Shown here one piece after another: positions 15,747-23,868 of a DNA stretch of 58,566 nucleotides. A program made the translations under genes and the position numbers. Numbering within the stretch: the first letter of the stretch is position 1; the number at the start of each line of letters is the position of its first letter. The notes under the pieces are model-generated. The model was not told the origin of the DNA. It did no database searches and worked only from the letters and a program-made list of their open reading frames with translations. Source of the stretch: Streptomyces sp. IMTB 2501 (lineage in GTDB: Bacteria > Actinomycetota > Actinomycetes > Streptomycetales > Streptomycetaceae); the NCBI RefSeq assembly GCF_001953885.1, contig NZ_MQUS01000042.1:1-58566 (forward strand). The letters run 5' to 3'.

Positions 15747-16520
15747 ATGCTCGGCACAGAGTTCCGCACCGGATCGCCCATCTGGATCGACCTCGGCAGC
15801 CCCGACACACAGGCTGCCGCGGCCTTCTACAACGCCGTCTTCGGCTGGGATTTCGTGTCCGCCGGCCCGGAGGCGGGCGGTTATGGCTACTTCCAGAAGA
15901 ACGGCGGCACGGTGGCCGCCCTCGGCCCGCTGACCGAGGCGGAGGCGAAGTCCGCCTGGATGACGTACTTCCGTACCGACGACGCTCAGGCCGCCGCCCG
16001 CACCGTGACGAATGCCGGCGGCACGGTGCGTGCCGAGCCCATGAGCATCGGCGGCGCCACCTTCGCCCAGTTCACCGACCCGCAGGGCGCGCAGTTCGCC
16101 GTGCTCCGTTCCGGGCAGGGCCTGCAGCGGGCCTCGGAGGAGGACGCGCTGGTCTGGGTGGAACTGCACGTCGGCGACCCGGAGGCGGCCATCGGCTTCT
16201 ACAACGGGCTGTTCGGCTGGCGAGCCGAGCCGATGCAGGCGCCCGGTATGACGTACCAGGTGCTCAGCATCGCGGAGGGCGACCAGCAGCAGGGCTCCTT
16301 CGGCGGGGTGGCCCCGCTGCAGGACGCCCGGGAGGCGGCGCGCTGGGTGCCGTACTTCGCCGTGGCCGACGCGGACGCGCTCGTCACCGCGGTGTGCGAC
16401 AACGGCGGCACGGTGCTGATGCCGGCGGCGAACGTCCCCGGCGTCGGCCGTATCGCCTGGCTGGCCGACCCGGGCCAGGCGGTGTTCGCCGTACTCAGAC
16501 CGGATCCACTTCAGTCCTGA
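15747..16520 (+). CDS. two-domain VOC family (glyoxalase-like) protein
   Basis: A 257-residue cytoplasmic protein with two tandem glyoxalase/VOC modules, residues about 5-125 and 140-255. Each starts with a strand of the form WIDLGSPDTQAAAAFYNAVFGWDF or WVELHVGDPEAAIGFYNGLFGW. It resembles the mycobacterial CFP-30B-type antigen group. VOC proteins bind a divalent metal and act as lyases, dioxygenases or resistance proteins; no particular reaction can be chosen. AGGAGG precedes ATG 15747 at ideal distance. Confidence 0.9.
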   Translation: MLGTEFRTGSPIWIDLGSPDTQAAAAFYNAVFGWDFVSAGPEAGGYGYFQKNGGTVAALGPLTEAEAKSAWMTYFRTDDAQAAARTVTNAGGTVRAEPMSIGGATFAQFTDPQGAQFAVLRSGQGLQRASEEDALVWVELHVGDPEAAIGFYNGLFGWRAEPMQAPGMTYQVLSIAEGDQQQGSFGGVAPLQDAREAARWVPYFAVADADALVTAVCDNGGTVLMPAANVPGVGRIAWLADPGQAVFAVLRPDPLQS

Positions 16521-16887
16521 CGCCAACTACTCGTGAATGGGCGGGTGTTGGCGACACCTGCGGCCGTTGAGCGGGCTCCGGGCCCCCGTCGGTGGCGACG
16601 CCGTGTGGCGGTGTCGTCGGTGTGTGCGGACATCAGACGGCGGTGCCGCGGGCACCGCCCCGCGGTACGACGACCGCCATCGGCCCCGGCGGCCTCTGCG
16701 TCGACACGCGGAACGAGTTCCTCGCTGACGGGCTGCCCGCCCCTTCTCCCCGACCCCGCCGCTCCCCCCAGGACCGGCGGCCGGTGCCGATGCGCGACGC
16801 GTCATCATGCCCGCCCGCGCCCCGAGATCCCGGTGCCCGCTCCCGCCGCTCAAAAGGATCCGCTCCGGCAAGGCTAGGATCCGGGCC
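16521..16887. other. 367-bp intergenic region between VOC and sigma factor genes
   Basis: No gene with convincing codon use is seen on either strand. A GC-rich hairpin near the middle (16637-16657) probably ends transcription from the VOC gene; the downstream half must contain the promoter of the ECF sigma gene, but I find no certain -35/-10. Confidence 0.55.
16637..16657. terminator. GC-rich hairpin
   Basis: GGCGGTGC and GCACCGCC form an 8-bp stem around a CGCGG loop, about 120 bases past the VOC stop. Confidence 0.45.
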
Positions 16888-17832
16888 ATGGCGCTGACCG
16901 TGAACGACGTGGACCGGTTCGAGGCGTCCAGGCCCCGCCTGGAGGCCATCGCCTACCGCCTCCTCGGCTCCGCGAGCGAGGCCGAGGACGCCGTTCAGGA
17001 GACGTACCTGCGCTGGCAGGCCGCCGACGTCGGCCGTATCCAGGTCCCCGAGGCCTGGCTGACCAAGGTGCTCACCAACCTGTGCCTCAACCAGCTCACC
17101 TCGGCCCGCGCACGGCGCGAGACCTATGTGGGCCAATGGCTCCCCGAGCCGCTGCTCGCCGGGGACCCGATGCTGGGCCCGGCCGACACCGCCGAACAGC
17201 GCGAATCGGTGTCGTACGCCGTCCTCACACTGCTGGAGCGCCTCACTCCGGGCGAGCGTGCGGTGTATGTGCTGCGGGAGGCCTTCGACTACCCGCACCG
17301 GGAGATCGCCGAGATCCTCGACCTCACCGAGGCCGCCAGCCAGCAGATCTTCCACCGCGCCAAGCGGCACGTCGCGGACGGCAGGACCCGCACCGAGATC
17401 GACGAGGCCGCCGCCCGGCGGATCGTCGAGGAGTTCCTCGCGGCCGCCACCAGCGGCCGGACCGAGCCGCTCGTACGACTGCTCACCCAGGACGCCATCG
17501 CGATCGGCGACGGCGGCGGGAAGATCCCGGCCCGCACCAAGGCGTTCGAGGGCGCGCGCGCCGTCGCGACGTTCATGCGGGGCCTGTTCAAGCCGAGCAA
17601 GGCCAAGCGCGACCTGGCGGGCGGCTCACCCGAGGTCTACGCCACGACCGCCAACGGCGACCCCGCCATTGTGGCCGTCGTCGACGGCCGGGTCGTCGGC
17701 GTCCTGTGTCTGGAGGTCGGCGCCGACGGCATCGCCGCGTTCCGCAACCAGGTCAACCCCGACAAGCTGGAACGCGCGACCCGGTGGTGGGCGAGCGCCG
17801 ACCACGGCGAACCCCTGCTGCACGCCTTCTGA
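16888..17832 (+). CDS. ECF41-group RNA polymerase sigma factor with SnoaL-like C-terminus (SigJ-like)
   Basis: A 314-residue sigma factor. Region 2 spans about residues 8-75 (LEAIAYRLLGSASEAEDAVQETYLRW), region 4 about 108-165 (ERLTPGERAVYVLREAFDYPHREIAEIL), and a C-terminal SnoaL-like domain follows. The three signatures described for group ECF41 are present: WLPEPL between the sigma domains (about residue 84), DGGGK (about 208) and NPDKL (about 290). In this group the C-terminal extension takes the place of an anti-sigma factor. The neighbouring flavoprotein gene is the expected kind of target. ATG 16888 is the first start in the conserved frame. Confidence 0.93.
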   Translation: MALTVNDVDRFEASRPRLEAIAYRLLGSASEAEDAVQETYLRWQAADVGRIQVPEAWLTKVLTNLCLNQLTSARARRETYVGQWLPEPLLAGDPMLGPADTAEQRESVSYAVLTLLERLTPGERAVYVLREAFDYPHREIAEILDLTEAASQQIFHRAKRHVADGRTRTEIDEAAARRIVEEFLAAATSGRTEPLVRLLTQDAIAIGDGGGKIPARTKAFEGARAVATFMRGLFKPSKAKRDLAGGSPEVYATTANGDPAIVAVVDGRVVGVLCLEVGADGIAAFRNQVNPDKLERATRWWASADHGEPLLHAF

Positions 17833-17932
17833 CCCGATGTGAGCTGCTTCACACCGCCTTTCTGTCAGGAAACGGCGGGCCGCCCGGTTCAAGGGGCGAC
17901 CCACTGAAGAGCCCGATGACAGGAGCACGGAC

Positions 17933-19120
17933 ATGCAGCACCGCATCGTCGTCCTCGGAGCCGGATACGCCGGAGCCAGCGCCGCCGGCCGCCTCGCCAG
18001 GCGGCTGCGCCGCGACGACGTCGCCATCACCCTCGTCAACGCCGAGCCCGACTTCGTCGAACGCGTCCGGCTGCACCAGCTCGCGGTCGGCCAGGACCTC
18101 AGGCCCCGGCCCTTCGGTGAGATGTTCGCGGGCACCGGCGTCGAACTGAAGCTCGCGAAGGTCACCGCCGTGGACGCCGACCGCAGGACGGTCACCGTCC
18201 TCGACGCGCACGGCGCCGAGGACGTGGTGGAGTACGACACCCTCGTGTACGCCCTCGGCAGCGGCCGGCACGACCAGGGCGTCCCCGGCGCCGCCGAGCA
18301 CGCCCATGACATCGCCGGCCGCCCGGGAGCGCTGAGGCTGCGCGAGCGGCTGGCCGGTCTGGACGCCGGGCAGCCGGTGGTCGTCGTCGGTGGCGGCCTC
18401 ACCGGTGTGGAGGCCGCGACCGAGATCGCCGAGGCCCGCCCGGACCTCGACGTCGCTCTCGCCGCCCGCGGCGAACTCGGCGACTGGCTCTCGCCCAAGG
18501 GCCGAGGACATCTGCGGAAGGTGTGCGACAAGCTCGGCGTCACCGTGCACGAGCACGCCACCGTCACCGCCGTGGCGGCCGACCACATCACCACCGCCGA
18601 CGGCGCCTGCCTGCCGGCCGCGGTCACCGTGTGGACCACGGGCTTCGCCGTCCACCCGATCGCGACGGCCACCACCCTGGAGGTCACCGACACCGGCCGG
18701 ATCGTGGTCGACGGGACCATGCGCTCGGTCTCGCACCCGGACGTGTACGCCATCGGCGACGCGGCCCTGGCCATGGGCGCCGGCGACAAGCCGCTGCGGA
18801 TGTCCTGCGCCTCCGGCGCCCCCATGGCCTGGCAGGCCGCCGACGCCATCGTGGCCCGCCTGACCGGCGGAAAGCTCCCGAAGGTGCCGCTGCGCTACGT
18901 CAACCAGTGCGTCTCGCTGGGCCGCAGGGAAGGCCTGATCCAGTACGTCACCGCCGACGACCGCGCCGTCAGCGCGGCCCTGACCGGACGGTTCGCCGCC
19001 GTCTACAAGGAGCTGGTCTGCAAGGGCGCGGCCTGGGCCGTCGCCAACCCGCAGTTCACACCGGCCCGGCGCCGCCGCGTCGTACAGCGGCCGGCCGAGC
19101 CGGCGGCACACCTGCGCTGA
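17933..19120 (+). CDS. FAD/NAD(P)-dependent oxidoreductase (type II NADH dehydrogenase-like), ECF41 partner
   Basis: A 395-residue pyridine-nucleotide disulfide-oxidoreductase fold protein. The FAD site is VVLGAGYAGASAAGRLA at residues about 6-22, the NAD(P) site is VVVVGGGLTGVEAATEIA at about 146-163, and the C-terminal FAD contact is VYAIGDAAL near residue 271. It lacks the redox CxxC of disulfide reductases, so it fits the NDH-2/ferredoxin-reductase-like group. It lies 100 bases downstream of the ECF41 sigma gene; oxidoreductases are classic ECF41 neighbours and targets. TGTCAGG at 17863 weakly resembles the ECF41 -35 element, without a convincing -10. Confidence 0.9.
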   Translation: MQHRIVVLGAGYAGASAAGRLARRLRRDDVAITLVNAEPDFVERVRLHQLAVGQDLRPRPFGEMFAGTGVELKLAKVTAVDADRRTVTVLDAHGAEDVVEYDTLVYALGSGRHDQGVPGAAEHAHDIAGRPGALRLRERLAGLDAGQPVVVVGGGLTGVEAATEIAEARPDLDVALAARGELGDWLSPKGRGHLRKVCDKLGVTVHEHATVTAVAADHITTADGACLPAAVTVWTTGFAVHPIATATTLEVTDTGRIVVDGTMRSVSHPDVYAIGDAALAMGAGDKPLRMSCASGAPMAWQAADAIVARLTGGKLPKVPLRYVNQCVSLGRREGLIQYVTADDRAVSAALTGRFAAVYKELVCKGAAWAVANPQFTPARRRRVVQRPAEPAAHLR

Positions 19121-19151
19121 GCCTCGCCCCGATGCCGCGGGGCTCACCCGC

Positions 19152-19562
19152 TCACGACGGCAGGTTCAGCTGCCAGGAGACGCCGAAGCGGTCGTTGACC
19201 CAGCCGAACCTCGCGCTGAAGCCGTAGGCGCCGAGCGGCATGAGTGCGGTGCCCTGTTCGCTCAGGGCCGCGTAGAGACGGTCGAGTTCGGCCTCGTTCG
19301 CGCACTGCACGAAGAGCGAGATCGCGGGGGTGAAGGTGAAGTCGTGGTGCGCGGGGCTGTCGATGCACATGAACTGCTGCCCGGCCAGCGAGAACGTCGC
19401 GTGCTGCACGCTGCCTTCCTTGCCGGGCCCCTCGGCGCCGTAGCGCGTGATGCCGACGATCTCGGCGTCGTCGAAGAGCGAGACGTAGAAGGTCATCGCG
19501 TCCTCGGCGTTGCCCTCGAACATCAGGAACGTGGTGATCCGCTGCGACGACACGATCTCCAT
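19152..19562 (-). CDS. PhnB-like VOC family protein
   Basis: A 136-residue single-module VOC protein of the 3-demethylubiquinone methyltransferase-like/PhnB subgroup. It shows QRITTFLMFEGNAEDAMTFYVSLFDDAEIV at the N-terminus and the closing motif FGWVNDRFGVSWQLNLPS. Despite old annotations as methyltransferases, these small proteins have no SAM site; their activity is unknown. ATG 19562 begins the conserved region. It converges on the flavoprotein gene. Confidence 0.88.
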   Translation of the reverse strand: MEIVSSQRITTFLMFEGNAEDAMTFYVSLFDDAEIVGITRYGAEGPGKEGSVQHATFSLAGQQFMCIDSPAHHDFTFTPAISLFVQCANEAELDRLYAALSEQGTALMPLGAYGFSARFGWVNDRFGVSWQLNLPS

Positions 19563-19780
19563 GCCGCTTGCTCCTTCGGCGCTCTCCGACACGACTGTGG
19601 ACGGGTGGACGGGTGGACAGGTGGACAGAGGGCCACGGTAGCGCCGGGACCCGGCCGGACCGGGCTGCCGGGCCCCGACATGCTTCACCCTGTGAGTACC
19701 TTCCGGACGCCCCCCGGCCATGCGTGGTGCTCAGACTTCCGCTCGGGCGTCACCGTGACGCGTGACGAGGAGGGGATCTG

Positions 19781-21403
19781 ATGAACCGTCTGGGCATCGC
19801 GACCGCGGCCGCCACGGCCGTCGTCCTGTTCCTGGCCGGCACCGGACCGGCCGGCGCCCACGCCGGCACGCCGAAGCTCCAGGCACGCGACGACGCCTAC
19901 ACCGCGCACGCCGGGCGGACCCTGACCGTCGGCGCCCGGCGCGGCGTCCTGGCCGACGACACCGGCAGCCCGGCGACCCTCGTCGCGCACACGAAGACCG
20001 CCCACGGCACGCTCGCCCTCGACCAGGACGGCTCGTTCCGCTACACACCCGGCGCCGGCTACCACGGCACCGACACCTTCACCTACAAGATCAGCGACGC
20101 CGTACGGCTGTACCGGACCCGTCTCAAGCCGCTCGCCGTCATCGGCGGGGTGCCGGTCACCGCCGGGGGGTACGGGTCGTCGCTGTATCCGGTGCCCGGC
20201 TCGAAGGACGAGTTCTACGGCCTCACCGACCGGGGCCCGAACGTCGACGCGCCCAACGGCGACAAGGTCCTGCCCCTGCCCGGCTTCGACCCCGCGATAG
20301 GGAAGTTCCGGCTGCACGGCACCAAGGCCGTACTGGAGCGGACCGTCCCGCTGCGCGCCGCCGACGGCACCCCGTACAACGGGCTCGTCAACTCCCAGGC
20401 GGGTACCGGCGAGAACCTCGTCGACCTGAACGGCAGGGCACTGCCGCACTCCCCGTACGGTTACGACTCCGAGGGCCTGGTGGCCCTGCCCGACGGCACC
20501 TTCTGGGTGTCGGACGAGTACGGCCCGTACATCACGCACTTCGGCCGCGACGGCCGGGCCGTCGAGCGGCTCTCCCCCTTCGACGGCTCGCTCCCCGCCG
20601 AACTGGCCAGGCGCGTGCCCAACAAGGGGATGGAAGGGCTGACCGTGACCCCCGACGGGCACACGCTCGTCGGCATGATGCAGTCCGCGCTCCAGCAGCC
20701 CGACCTGCCGAGCGGCGTCAAGACGAAGAGCATCACCACGCTGCGCATCGTCACCCACGACCTGCGCACCCATGCCACGCACGAGTACGCGTACCTGCTC
20801 GACGACCCCAGGACGAACGGCGGCGCGGTCAGCGAGATCACCGCCCTGAGCAGCACCCGCTTCCTCGTCGACGAACGGGACGGCAACACCGAACCGGGCG
20901 CTTGCAAGAGGCTGTTCGCCATCGACCTCTCCGGTGCCACGGACATCGGCCCGTCGGCGACGGTGCCGGGCGCCGCGTACGACGCGGCCAAGGGCGGGCT
21001 GCTCGTAGGCTCGTCCCGGCAGACGATCGAGGCCTACGTGGGCGCCGGGAACACGGCTGCCGCCACGGCCGCCCTGAAGTCGGCCGGCGTCACCCCCGTC
21101 ACCAAGACCCTCCACCTCGACCTCGGCGGCCTGCTCACCGGCCTCGACCCGGCCGGCGGTTTCTTCGGCCACGACAAGATCGAGGGCGTCGCCACGACGG
21201 ACGGCGGCCGCACCGTCGTCGTCAGCAACGACAGCGACTTCGGCGTCGACGGGATCTCCGGCTCGACCCCGGCCCCGCCCTACACCCTGCACGCCAAGAC
21301 CCTCCCGAACGGTACGCAGGACGACGGCGAGTACCTGGCCGTCGACACCACCCGCCTGCCCGCCGCGACCAGCACGGCGACGGTCACGATCACCGTCAAG
21401 TGA
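19781..21403 (+). CDS. secreted esterase-like phytase-family protein with N-terminal cadherin-like domain
   Basis: A 540-residue exported protein. A signal peptide covers about residues 1-27 (cleavage near AGAHA). Residues about 34-105 look like a bacterial cadherin-like/Big_9 repeat (GVLADDTG..., GSFRYTPGAGYHGTDTFTYKISD). The rest is the esterase-like activity of phytase domain, a beta-propeller with GLTDRGPNVD (near 145), GYDSEGLVALPDGTFWVSDEYGPYI (near 228) and NKGMEGLTVTPDG (near 284). Such proteins hydrolyse phosphomonoesters such as phytate outside the cell or remain uncharacterised. ATG 19781 starts the signal peptide; GAGGGGA lies just before it. Confidence 0.9.
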   Translation: MNRLGIATAAATAVVLFLAGTGPAGAHAGTPKLQARDDAYTAHAGRTLTVGARRGVLADDTGSPATLVAHTKTAHGTLALDQDGSFRYTPGAGYHGTDTFTYKISDAVRLYRTRLKPLAVIGGVPVTAGGYGSSLYPVPGSKDEFYGLTDRGPNVDAPNGDKVLPLPGFDPAIGKFRLHGTKAVLERTVPLRAADGTPYNGLVNSQAGTGENLVDLNGRALPHSPYGYDSEGLVALPDGTFWVSDEYGPYITHFGRDGRAVERLSPFDGSLPAELARRVPNKGMEGLTVTPDGHTLVGMMQSALQQPDLPSGVKTKSITTLRIVTHDLRTHATHEYAYLLDDPRTNGGAVSEITALSSTRFLVDERDGNTEPGACKRLFAIDLSGATDIGPSATVPGAAYDAAKGGLLVGSSRQTIEAYVGAGNTAAATAALKSAGVTPVTKTLHLDLGGLLTGLDPAGGFFGHDKIEGVATTDGGRTVVVSNDSDFGVDGISGSTPAPPYTLHAKTLPNGTQDDGEYLAVDTTRLPAATSTATVTITVK

Positions 21404-21439
21404 CCCTCGGACAGCCCTTGATCCCCCTCCGGATCGTCT

Positions 21440-22600
21440 TCAGCGAGTGCGGTGGAGGGCCTCCGGCGTGAGGTCGGCCAGGGTGGGGTAGCCGTCGACC
21501 GCCATGAGGAGGTCGGCCTCGGCGAGCAGGGTGCGCAGGACGTGGACGACGCCGTCCGTGCCGTCGAGAGCCAGGCCGTAGGCGTAGGGGCGGCCGACGC
21601 CCACGGCCCGCGCGCCCAGGGCGAGCGCCTTGACGACATCGGTGCCGGAGCGGACCCCGGAGTCGAACAGGACGGGCAGGTCCCCGGCGGCCTCGACCAC
21701 GGACGGCAGGCAGTGCAGCGCCGGCAGTCCGCCGTTGGCCTGGCGTCCGCCGTGGTTGGAGCAGTAGATGCCGTCCACGCCCGCGTCCTTGGCGCGGCGG
21801 GCGTCGTCGGGGTGGCAGATGCCCTTGAGGATCAGCGGCAGATCGGTGACGGAGCGCAGCCAGGGCAGGTCGTCCCAGGTCAGCGGGTTGCCGAAGATCT
21901 GCGCCCAGAGCATCACCACGGCCGCCGGATCGTCCTCGGGGGACTTGGCGAGGCGGGCGCGGAAGACCGGGTCGCTGGTGTAGTTGGCGAGGCAGTGCCC
22001 GCGCAGCTGGGGGAAGTTGCTGACGGCCAGATCGCGGGGGCGCCAGCCGGTGATCCAGGTGTCGAGGGTGACCACGATGGCCTTGAACCCGGCCCGCTCG
22101 GCACGGTGGACCAGGCTCTCGGCCAGCTCCCGATCGGTCGGGGTGTAGAGCTGGAAGAAGCCGGGGGTGTCGCCGAACTCGCCTGCCACCTGCTCCATCG
22201 GGTCGACGGTCAGGGTGGAGGCGACCATCGGTACCCCGGTCCGGGCGGCGGCGCGCGCGGTGGCGAGGTCGCCGTGGCCGTCCTGGGCGCACAGCCCGAT
22301 CACCCCGACCGGCGCCATGAACAGGGGGGAGGGCAGGCGCATACCGAACAGGTCGACGGACAGGTCACGTTGCTTCGCCCCGACCAGCATGCGCGGGACG
22401 AGCCCCCACTGCTCGAAGGCGCTGACATTGGCCCGCTGGGTGTGCTCGTCCCCGGCGCCGCCGGCGACGTAGGAGCGCACCGAAGGGGGCATCGCGGCCA
22501 GGGCCAGGGGCTCCAGCTCGGCACAGGTCATAGGCAGGCGCGGTACGACCCCGCGCAGCCCGTCGAAGTAGATCTCGTTCTGGTAGTCGGCGAACGCCAT
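21440..22600 (-). CDS. lactate 2-monooxygenase-type alpha-hydroxy-acid oxidising flavoprotein
   Basis: A 386-residue FMN enzyme of the alpha-hydroxy-acid dehydrogenase family. Its length and N-terminus (MAFADYQNEIYFDGLRGVVPRLP) match the lactate 2-monooxygenase branch, which converts L-lactate and O2 to acetate, CO2 and water. Active-site signatures are visible: substrate Tyr in YVAGGAGDE, ILKGICHPDDA with the FMN-contacting Lys, and SNHGGRQANGGLPAL with the catalytic His and Arg. ATG 22600 is preceded by AGGAGG. It is monocistronic and converges on the phytase-like gene. Other 2-hydroxyacids cannot be excluded as substrates. Confidence 0.9.
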   Translation of the reverse strand: MAFADYQNEIYFDGLRGVVPRLPMTCAELEPLALAAMPPSVRSYVAGGAGDEHTQRANVSAFEQWGLVPRMLVGAKQRDLSVDLFGMRLPSPLFMAPVGVIGLCAQDGHGDLATARAAARTGVPMVASTLTVDPMEQVAGEFGDTPGFFQLYTPTDRELAESLVHRAERAGFKAIVVTLDTWITGWRPRDLAVSNFPQLRGHCLANYTSDPVFRARLAKSPEDDPAAVVMLWAQIFGNPLTWDDLPWLRSVTDLPLILKGICHPDDARRAKDAGVDGIYCSNHGGRQANGGLPALHCLPSVVEAAGDLPVLFDSGVRSGTDVVKALALGARAVGVGRPYAYGLALDGTDGVVHVLRTLLAEADLLMAVDGYPTLADLTPEALHRTR

Positions 22601-22753
22601 GATCCGGTCCTCCTGCTGCGGCCCGCCCGACGCGTGACCCTGGACTCCACAGTGCGAGACTGGCCACCAGGACCAGGAGAAACGCAGGTTACTCGCCAGA
22701 AGGCCCCTGATGCGGGAAGCCGCCGAACAGGCCCTGTGGCGATCGGCCCGCGC

Positions 22754-22837
22754 TCGGTGTCGGCGATCGCCGAACGCCCCCGGGAGATCGGCGCGTTGCG
22801 CACCCTCGGCATGGACCGCAGCGGCATCCGCCGGATG
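22754..22837 (+). pseudogene. remnant of an FtsX/MacB-type ABC transporter permease
   Basis: A 28-codon stretch reads SVSAIAERPREIGALRTLG followed by MDRSGIRRM. This is the conserved loop of FtsX-like permeases (the ERxREIGxLRAxGMTRRQxRRM pattern). No start codon, membrane helix or other permease sequence surrounds it, so only this fragment remains between the lactate monooxygenase and the secreted hydrolase. It implies deletion of an ABC exporter gene here. The rest of the 379-bp gap (22601-22979) holds only the two divergent promoter regions. Confidence 0.6.
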
Positions 22838-22979
22838 ACCCCGGGGCACGCTGCTCCCCGTCTCGACAGCAGTGCAGCCAGCGCAGTCATCGGTATGTCA
22901 ACGCGATGTGAACACCCGTCCCTAGCGTCTGTTGCGTTCGCTGCCAGGCAGGTCCACGACCCCAGGGGGAGATCGGGCA

Positions 22980-23795
22980 ATGACGAAAACGAGCAGGATG
23001 GCACGGGCTGTTCGTACCGCGGCCATTACGGCGGCGCTGACGGCAGGCGCCGCCGTCGCGTTCCCGGCCGCCGCGCACGCGGCCGACACGGACCACTACT
23101 ACATCGAGATCGGCGGCACGGGCGCGACGACGCACACCCCCGGCTGCGACACCACCACCTCGTCCTACAACGAGGCCAACGCCGCTCTCCAACTCGGCGA
23201 CCACGCGATCGAGGTGTGCTACCCGGCCACCGCCGGCCCGTTCATCGGCCCCAACGGCCCCCTCATCGATCTCCAGACCCTGACACCGCATCCCGATGCC
23301 CTCACCGCGCCGAACTACGACTCCAGCGTGCAGCAGGGCTACCAGGAGGGGCTGAAGGTCGCGCAGGACACCCACCGCGACCACCCGGGCGCGCTCATCA
23401 CGATCAGCGGCTACTCCCAGGGCGCACAGGCCGCGGACCAGGTGCTCCAGACGATCGCGGGAGGCGGCACCGACATTCCGCCCTCGCAGGTCAACGGCAT
23501 GCTCTACGCCGACCCGATGCAGCCCGGCACCGGGTTCACGGCCCAGATCCCGAAGGGCTGGGGCGTGCCCGGCTTCACCTCCCCCGGCGCCGGACCGGCG
23601 GAGTTCAACGGCATCCCGGTCACGCGGTACTGCATCCACGGCGACCCGGTCTGCGACGCGTCCCTCCTGAACGCGCCCGGCTATTTCAACCTGCACGGGA
23701 ACTACCCGCAGCGCGGCAACGTCATCGCCCAGACCCTGGGCGAAGCCGGTGGCGACGGAATCCGGTGGAGGACTCCGGACGGGGGCCCCGCGTAG
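22980..23795 (+). CDS. secreted alpha/beta hydrolase (cutinase/PE-PPE-like)
   Basis: A 271-residue exported protein. The signal peptide ends near AHAAD (residue 35). The mature protein begins DHYYIEIGGTGATT and contains GYSQG (near residue 145), a GxSxG nucleophile elbow as in cutinase and PE-PPE serine hydrolases. Cysteines pair plausibly (GCDTT, EVCYP, YCIHGDPVCD), and CIHGDPVCD with the downstream HGNYP gives the Asp/His region typical of cutinases. Expected substrates are extracellular esters. ATG 22980 follows AGGGGGA; the upstream in-frame ATG at 22932 would disrupt the signal peptide. Confidence 0.88.
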   Translation: MTKTSRMARAVRTAAITAALTAGAAVAFPAAAHAADTDHYYIEIGGTGATTHTPGCDTTTSSYNEANAALQLGDHAIEVCYPATAGPFIGPNGPLIDLQTLTPHPDALTAPNYDSSVQQGYQEGLKVAQDTHRDHPGALITISGYSQGAQAADQVLQTIAGGGTDIPPSQVNGMLYADPMQPGTGFTAQIPKGWGVPGFTSPGAGPAEFNGIPVTRYCIHGDPVCDASLLNAPGYFNLHGNYPQRGNVIAQTLGEAGGDGIRWRTPDGGPA

Positions 23796-23868
23796 GGCGC
23801 CTGACGGAAGCGAAGACCGAGGCCAACTCCACCCGGACACCACGAGCCACCGGCCCCGGGCCCGGGCG

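Noticed and set aside
16527..16949. 140-codon minus-strand frame before the sigma factor
   Set aside because: Overlaps the sigma factor start, Arg/Gly-rich, no ribosome site or family.
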